Assembly (NCBI GenBank): GCA_014729735.1
Contig: WJJN01000004.1
Location: 1 to 6,249 of the forward strand
Direction of reading: 5' to 3'
DNA from: Candidatus Zhuqueibacterota bacterium
GTDB taxonomy: Bacteria; Zhuqueibacterota; Zhuqueibacteria; Thermofontimicrobiales; Thiofontviventaceae
DNA length: 6,249 bases
The notes under the pieces were generated by a model that searched no databases, was not told where the DNA came from, and worked only from the letters and a program-made list of their open reading frames with translations. The position numbers were made by a program, and so were the translations under genes. Every line of letters begins with the position of its first letter. Within the stretch, counting starts at the first letter, position 1. This document shows, one piece after another, positions 1-4,350 of the stretch.

Positions 1-30
1 ATTGAACGATTTTATTGGAGGTAGAAACCC

Positions 31-735
31 ATGAAAAAATTCATTATTGTTATGCTCATCATCATTGTGGCTGTTGCCGGTTTTAAAACCGATGTTTTTC
101 TCTATGCAAAAAAATTATTTCAGGCAGAGCCGACGACCCACCTGATTCAGGAGGGAGAGTACCTGAGCATGATCGCGAAAAAATATTATGGCAATGCAGA
201 TTATTGGCGGGAACTGGCGTTGATTAATCGGGCGCCTGATTCCGATGCGGTTTTTCCGGGTGAGGAAATTGTTATTCCCAGCCTCGATGTGATTAAAAAC
301 ATCCGCAGAACGCGATGGTTGTCACGGGTTAACGGTCTGGTGCAAAATCAGAAGGATATTATCGCCGGGCGTGTTCAGCAGGAGCAGCAACATTACGCGA
401 CAACGGATCAGGAGACACAGCCTGCTGCCAAAGCTGTAGTCCCGGAACCAAATTTCGATGAAAATCCCATTGTTGAAATCGATAATACGGATTCCGAACC
501 GCTGATTAAATCATCCATGCTTTATTTGATCCTGGGCGTGATGGCTGTGGTATTATTGATTGCGGTTATAGGTTACTTCTTCTATCGTCGCAGACAAAGC
601 CGGGATGAATATTCATTGATCGATGATATCGATCTTTCAAATGAAGAAAGCGAACGGAATTATGAGCCAGAACCGGATTATCAGGATTATCTTAAAAATA
701 AACGCAATAAAAGAAAGAATGTAACTATCAGTTAA
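31..735 (+). CDS. LysM-domain membrane protein with two membrane segments
   Basis: A 234-residue protein that probably sits in the cytoplasmic membrane and binds peptidoglycan or another N-acetylglucosamine polymer. Residues 4-18 form a hydrophobic segment after MKK, fitting an uncleaved signal anchor; I see no lipobox or clear cleavage site. Residues about 36-84 match LysM: THLIQEGEYLSMIAKKYYGN, then a W59 helix, then FPGEEIVIP. A polar, Gln-rich linker follows (about 105-160). A second membrane segment covers 163-185 and ends in RRR, which predicts a cytoplasmic tail (186-234) that is first acidic, then strongly basic (KNKRNKRK). The expected topology puts the LysM domain outside. The start is supported by GGAGG at 17-21, nine bases before the ATG. 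A terminator follows, so this gene is probably the end of its own transcript rather than part of the kinase operon. The LysM call rests on motif pattern; the function of the tail is unknown. Confidence 0.85.
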   Translation: MKKFIIVMLIIIVAVAGFKTDVFLYAKKLFQAEPTTHLIQEGEYLSMIAKKYYGNADYWRELALINRAPDSDAVFPGEEIVIPSLDVIKNIRRTRWLSRVNGLVQNQKDIIAGRVQQEQQHYATTDQETQPAAKAVVPEPNFDENPIVEIDNTDSEPLIKSSMLYLILGVMAVVLLIAVIGYFFYRRRQSRDEYSLIDDIDLSNEESERNYEPEPDYQDYLKNKRNKRKNVTIS

Positions 736-753
736 TTCAAATCTCCATATCAG

Positions 754-788
754 TCCGCACCGGAACTGAACGCCGGTGCGGATTTTTT
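754..788 (+). terminator. Intrinsic (Rho-independent) terminator after the LysM gene
   Basis: A perfect 10-bp stem (TCCGCACCGG at 754-763 pairing with CCGGTGCGGA at 773-782) closes a 9-base loop and is followed directly by six T residues (783-788). It lies 18 bases after the LysM stop codon and 35 bases before the next start codon. This is a strong terminator and implies that the downstream cluster has its own promoter or depends on read-through. I could not identify a convincing promoter between here and the next gene. Confidence 0.93.
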
Positions 789-814
789 CAGGATGAACTG
801 CAACAACGAGATTC

Positions 815-818
815 GAGG
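815..818 (+). promoter_or_regulatory. Ribosome binding site supporting the long start of the PP2C gene
   Basis: GAGG lies five bases before the ATG at 824. It supports the longest reading of the pseudokinase-PP2C gene. A rival site, AGGA at 971-974, lies five bases before an in-frame ATG at 980 (codon 53), so the true start is not settled by these signals alone. Confidence 0.55.
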
Positions 819-823
819 TAGAT

Positions 824-2470
824 ATGAGCCGAATCAATAAAGAACAAAGAGCAACAAACAGGAAATCATTCATCACCAAACGTTTGCAGTCCGACACGAA
901 TAACGAGTTCCCGGTCGACAGCAATCTGATTGCACAAAGATGGCGCATCGCCGATAGATTGCCATCGATCAGGAACTTGATGATTTTTATCGTGCACGAC
1001 ACGATGTCACCGGATTACTGCTGTGTTTGCGGAGCTACGAACGCTGAAAACTCATCCGAATTTTGTCAGGAATGCGGTTATTTTCTCAAGGACAGCCCCT
1101 TTTTGATGATCGAAGGAGATCATAAATCAACAAATGCATTTGAATTCATTTACGAAAACGATCTGCAGCATGACGCACTTATTAGAACGTTGGACACTTA
1201 TCTGGTAAACGGCAAGAAGCTGGTGCTTGCGGAACCGGTGGATGATAAAACTTTGAGCGATCTGTATGAAGATCTTACTGCAAAATCACTTTATGAAATT
1301 TCTCTGCACATCGTCCAGGCAATCGAATTTCTGCACGATAATTCTATTTACAACATCGGATTAAAACCGGAGCATCTCTTCATCTCACAAGAGAAGCCTC
1401 GAATCGTTGATCTTTCAGAATCCATTATCGCTGCAAGTTCACCGGATCAATGGCGCCGCTCGGACATCAAATCCTTTGGTGATAGTTTTTTACAAATCCT
1501 TTCCGCTGCGCATATCACAGATCAAAATCTAAAACGCATCTTTTCGCAGGCTGCGGCGCGGGATTTCGAAACAATAAGCGAGCTTCGAACAGCTCTTTCG
1601 CAGCTCGGGCAGAATTACGAAACGACCGACGATCTGTCGGTCGCCGCTGATGATTCGGAAGATCAAGGTTGTGAAGTAAATCTCGAAGTCGGTAAATCGT
1701 CCAACGTCGGGCAGGTTCGATCACTGAATGAAGATAGTCTTGCATCTCTCAATATGACGTACATCATTCAATCCAAATCCACGCCTGTTGGGCTTTACAT
1801 TGTTGCTGATGGCATGGGCGGACATGCTGCGGGCGAGGAAGCGAGCAAAATTGCAGTACAATCGATATCGCAGTCACTGCTCCGAAAAATTAATGATTGG
1901 GATAGAGTGACGCCGGCTGTCGCTCGCCAGGCACTGGAAGAAAGCACATTTGCGGCAAACGATGCGATATTCCGACTCTCGCAGTCCCGCAGAAATAATA
2001 TGGGCACGACGATCACAGTGGCGCTCGTAATTCATCCTGATTTGTACATTATGAACGTCGGTGACGGCAGAGCCTATCTCTATAAGAATAAAAGGCTCGA
2101 ATTGATAACAGCCGACCATTCGCTGGTTTACCGCTTATACAAAACGGGGCAGATCACTTATCCCGAATTGCGCACACATCCGGAGGCGAATCAGATTCTA
2201 AGTGCATTGGGTGATCCTGATTTGAAAATGAATTTAACCAATTTAGAAACAAAATCGAATCATCCCTACTTTTTCGACCTGTCAATTGAACGGGCAGACG
2301 GCTTGCTGTTATGCAGTGACGGATTATGGCAGATGCTTTCGGAAGAAAAGATCGAGGCTGTGCTCAAAGAATATTCGCATCCGCAGCATGCAGCAGATGT
2401 TCTCGTGAAATTGGCAAATCAAAATGGTGGCGATGACAATATCAGTGTGATTTATGTAAAAACTTATTAA
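824..2470 (+). CDS. Zinc ribbon, pseudokinase and PP2C-family Ser/Thr phosphatase
   Basis: A 548-residue cytosolic protein expected to remove phosphate from Ser/Thr residues, most likely on partners of the downstream kinase. Residues 66-84 form a zinc ribbon (C66, C69, C81, C84). Residues about 100-260 look like a protein kinase with a shortened N-lobe: no glycine loop or VAIK lysine is visible, the HRDLKPEN loop reads NIGLKPEH (catalytic Asp replaced by G179, metal-binding Asn by H184), and DFG reads D196-L-S. An SPDQW...SDIKSFGD stretch keeps the later kinase landmarks, but the activation loop is nearly absent. Residues 285-548 are a complete PP2C: RSLNED (299-304), DGMGGH (329-334), GTT (394-396), GDG (413-415), SDG (498-500) and GGDDN (535-539), so the metal-binding acids are kept and activity is expected. 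Residues 1-52 match no domain I know and may not be translated; ATG at 980 is an alternative start. The gene begins an apparent operon with the VWA and FHA genes. Confidence 0.93.
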   Translation: MSRINKEQRATNRKSFITKRLQSDTNNEFPVDSNLIAQRWRIADRLPSIRNLMIFIVHDTMSPDYCCVCGATNAENSSEFCQECGYFLKDSPFLMIEGDHKSTNAFEFIYENDLQHDALIRTLDTYLVNGKKLVLAEPVDDKTLSDLYEDLTAKSLYEISLHIVQAIEFLHDNSIYNIGLKPEHLFISQEKPRIVDLSESIIAASSPDQWRRSDIKSFGDSFLQILSAAHITDQNLKRIFSQAAARDFETISELRTALSQLGQNYETTDDLSVAADDSEDQGCEVNLEVGKSSNVGQVRSLNEDSLASLNMTYIIQSKSTPVGLYIVADGMGGHAAGEEASKIAVQSISQSLLRKINDWDRVTPAVARQALEESTFAANDAIFRLSQSRRNNMGTTITVALVIHPDLYIMNVGDGRAYLYKNKRLELITADHSLVYRLYKTGQITYPELRTHPEANQILSALGDPDLKMNLTNLETKSNHPYFFDLSIERADGLLLCSDGLWQMLSEEKIEAVLKEYSHPQHAADVLVKLANQNGGDDNISVIYVKTY

Positions 2471-2490
2471 CTCTGTAGGAGGCAGATAAA

Positions 2491-3744
2491 ATGGCAAAAG
2501 AGATTACCCTCGATTTTGAATTAAATAAAACCAATTTGCCGGTGAGCGATCAGACGCAAATTGCTTATTTGCTTATTGATGCAAAATCTTCTACCGCACG
2601 TTTTAGCGGTGAAGCTCGATTGAATCTGAGCCTGGTGATGGACAGAAGTGCGTCCATGAAAGGTGAGAAAATCGAAAATGTCAAAAAGGCGATGGAGAAT
2701 ATCATCGACCGGCTGGATGCGGATGATTATTTGAGCATAGTGACATTTAATGAAGAAGCCGACGTTTTGATTCCGACACAGCCGGTTTCAGATAAAGCAG
2801 CACTCAAGGAAAAAGTTAACGAACTGACATACAGCGGCGGGACGGCTATTTCTTCCGGTATGAGCGAAGGTTTGAACGAACTGCGCAATTCGCTTACGGA
2901 AGACAGGATCAATCGTATGATAGTCCTGACCGACGGACAGACGTATGGTGACGAAGATCAGTGCTTTGAGCTGGCTGAAGAAGCAGAAGATGACGGCATC
3001 GTAATCACCGCACTCGGCGTGGGTGATGAATGGCACGAAGACGTATTGGACACCATTGCAGCCCGCAATGACGGAAAATCGGATTATATCGAAACACCCG
3101 ATGACATCATTCCCATTTTTGATGAGGAGATGCAATCGTTTAAAAATATCGTGACTGAAAACAATAAATTAACCCTACGGCTGGCGAACGGCGTTACACC
3201 CAAAAAAATCTGCCGCGTGATTCCTTATATATCCGAACTGGAATATGAATCATTTTCCGAAAATGAAGTCAGGGTGGATATCGGTGAGCTGGATCAAACA
3301 CAGGGCTTGAGTGTGCTGGCGGAATTGAAGATTACTCCGCGGCAGCAAGGTCGGTTTCGAATCGCTCAGGCAGAATTGACTTATGATGTCCCGGCGGAAA
3401 ATATTTACGGCGAGAAAACAAGGGCTGATATCATCACTCATTTTTCGGCAAATGGAGCAGAATCGAAAAAAATTAACCCGCGGGTCATGAATACGGTTGA
3501 AAAAGTGAGTGCTTACGACCTGCAAACCCGGGCGTTAACGCAGGCTGTCAGTGGTGATATTTCCGGCGCGACTCAGAAATTAAGAGCAGCAGCGACCCGG
3601 TTACTCGACATGGGTGAAGACGATCTGGCGAATGCTGCAATGGAAGAAGCAGAGAATCTTGAAAAAATGGGTTCAATGTCATCGTCCGGCACGAAGAAGC
3701 TGCGTTACGAAACGCGCAAACTAACCCGGCGGTTAGTTGCATAA
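2491..3744 (+). CDS. Cytoplasmic VWA-domain protein with intact MIDAS
   Basis: A 417-residue protein with no signal peptide or membrane segment, so probably cytosolic. The VWA domain spans about residues 44-215. Its metal-ion-dependent adhesion site is complete: D51-R-S53-A-S55, T118 in YSGGTA, and D148 in LTDGQ. VWA domains of this type bind partner proteins through a divalent metal. Residues about 221-320 are predicted beta-rich, and 331-416 look like a helical hairpin rich in Ala, Glu and Arg that ends in a basic segment (KLTRRLVA). This tripartite build is familiar from bacterial VWA proteins that sit beside FHA, PP2C and kinase genes. AGGAGG at 2477-2482, eight bases before the ATG, sets the start. 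It follows the phosphatase by 20 bases, so co-transcription is likely. A role as scaffold or phosphorylation target of the neighbouring enzymes is inference from context; it has no sign of an enzymatic active site. Confidence 0.93.
   Translation: MAKEITLDFELNKTNLPVSDQTQIAYLLIDAKSSTARFSGEARLNLSLVMDRSASMKGEKIENVKKAMENIIDRLDADDYLSIVTFNEEADVLIPTQPVSDKAALKEKVNELTYSGGTAISSGMSEGLNELRNSLTEDRINRMIVLTDGQTYGDEDQCFELAEEAEDDGIVITALGVGDEWHEDVLDTIAARNDGKSDYIETPDDIIPIFDEEMQSFKNIVTENNKLTLRLANGVTPKKICRVIPYISELEYESFSENEVRVDIGELDQTQGLSVLAELKITPRQQGRFRIAQAELTYDVPAENIYGEKTRADIITHFSANGAESKKINPRVMNTVEKVSAYDLQTRALTQAVSGDISGATQKLRAAATRLLDMGEDDLANAAMEEAENLEKMGSMSSSGTKKLRYETRKLTRRLVA
3719..3738 (+). repeat. Perfect 8-bp inverted repeat at the 3' end of the VWA gene
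   Basis: AACTAACC (3719-3726) and GGTTAGTT (3731-3738) are exact reverse complements separated by CGGC. The repeat covers the last codons of the VWA gene and ends just before its stop. There is no T run directly after it, so it does not look like a terminator. It could fold in the mRNA and affect stability or ribosome handover to the FHA gene, or be a by-product of the KLTRRLV codons. Confidence 0.5.
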
Positions 3745-3783
3745 AACTTTAATAAACACGTTATTTTTTACAGGAGGTATACA

Positions 3784-4251
3784 ATGATTACATGTCATGA
3801 ATGCGGCACTGAAAATCTGGAAGGATTGCTCTATTGCGACGAGTGCGGCGCAGAGTTAAACGATGTGTCATCGTCGGATACAGATAATGACTTCGATGAA
3901 CTGGAAGATGTTATCCCGGTCAGTGGTCCCAGTGTCAAACTGATTTTGGAAAGCACTGGCGAAGAAATTGTGCTGCCCGAAAAAGAAGAAATTGTCATCG
4001 GCAGAGAAGACCCGGTTAGCGCGGTATTCCCGGACATCGACACCACGATTTACGGCGGTGAAGATGATGGCGTCAGTCGCAAGCACGCGAAAATCTATCG
4101 CGATGGCGATGGCTATTTCATCGAAGATCTGCATTCCGTGAATTCAACATTTGTCAATAAAAGCAAGGTCGAATCTGAAATTCCCAGCCCGCTGACAAAC
4201 GGCGACGAGGTGATGCTGGGTCGGCTAAAATTCACGGTTGCTATCGGGTAA
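3784..4251 (+). CDS. Zinc-ribbon FHA-domain phosphothreonine reader
   Basis: A 155-residue cytosolic adaptor expected to bind phosphothreonine peptides on partner proteins. Residues 4-21 form a zinc ribbon (C4, C7, C18, C21). An acidic linker follows (about 27-44, SSSDTDNDFDELED). The FHA domain covers about 50-155 and keeps the phosphopeptide-binding set: G73-R74, S98-R-K-H101 and N120-S-T122, with N125 after. A PDIDTTIYGGEDDGVSRKH segment before the histidine is the form often seen in bacterial zinc-ribbon FHA proteins. T33 in the linker has Asp at +3, a pattern that some FHA domains prefer, so self-binding after phosphorylation, as in GarA and OdhI, is possible but not shown. AGGAGG at 3772-3777, six bases before the ATG, sets the start. 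It lies 39 bases after the VWA gene and is followed by a terminator-like hairpin, so it probably ends the operon or an abundant shorter transcript. Confidence 0.93.
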   Translation: MITCHECGTENLEGLLYCDECGAELNDVSSSDTDNDFDELEDVIPVSGPSVKLILESTGEEIVLPEKEEIVIGREDPVSAVFPDIDTTIYGGEDDGVSRKHAKIYRDGDGYFIEDLHSVNSTFVNKSKVESEIPSPLTNGDEVMLGRLKFTVAIG

Positions 4252-4276
4252 ATGCTAAGAATCAATTGGCATAAAT

Positions 4277-4325
4277 AAACAGGAATGGCGGCTGGTGGTG
4301 CCGTCGTTCCTGTTTGTTCTATTTT
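4277..4325 (+). terminator. Terminator-like hairpin between the FHA and kinase genes
   Basis: Bases 4277-4292 pair with 4300-4315 to give a 16-bp stem around a 7-base loop (TGGTGGT). The outer nine pairs are perfect (AAACAGGAA with TTCCTGTTT) and the inner seven include two G-T wobbles. The following stretch to 4325 is T-rich (GTTCTATTTT) but interrupted. It starts 25 bases after the FHA stop and ends about 25 bases before the kinase start. It fits an intrinsic terminator, possibly partial, which would lower kinase output relative to the upstream three genes. An mRNA-processing hairpin is the alternative. Confidence 0.75.
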
Positions 4326-4335
4326 AAATGGAAAC

Positions 4336-4340
4336 AGGAG
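4336..4340 (+). promoter_or_regulatory. Ribosome binding site fixing the kinase start
   Basis: AGGAG lies ten bases before the ATG at 4351, a slightly long but workable spacing. A nearer ATG at 4328 is in another frame and upstream of this site, so 4351 is the best start. The protein then begins just ahead of its first zinc-ribbon cysteine pair, which agrees with the choice. Confidence 0.7.
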
Positions 4341-4350
4341 CCGGAAAAGA

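Noticed and set aside
930..960. Possible promoter (TTGCAC, 17 bases, GATAGA)
   Set aside because: Each hexamer matches the sigma-70 consensus at only about three of six positions, and the stretch may be coding.
637..1002. Minus-strand open frame of 121 codons covering the terminator region
   Set aside because: It overlaps the end of the LysM gene, the terminator and the start of the phosphatase gene, has low-complexity hydrophobic content, no recognisable domain and no convincing ribosome site.
1623..1643. Perfect 8-bp inverted repeat (CGACCGAC and GTCGGTCG) inside the phosphatase gene
   Set aside because: It lies in coding sequence for the linker between pseudokinase and PP2C, has no T run and no site-like context; chance pairing is the simplest reading.
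3751..3770. AATAA...TTATT stem with T run between the VWA and FHA genes
   Set aside because: The stem is only five A-T pairs and too weak to terminate; the strong ribosome site right after it favours an uninterrupted operon.
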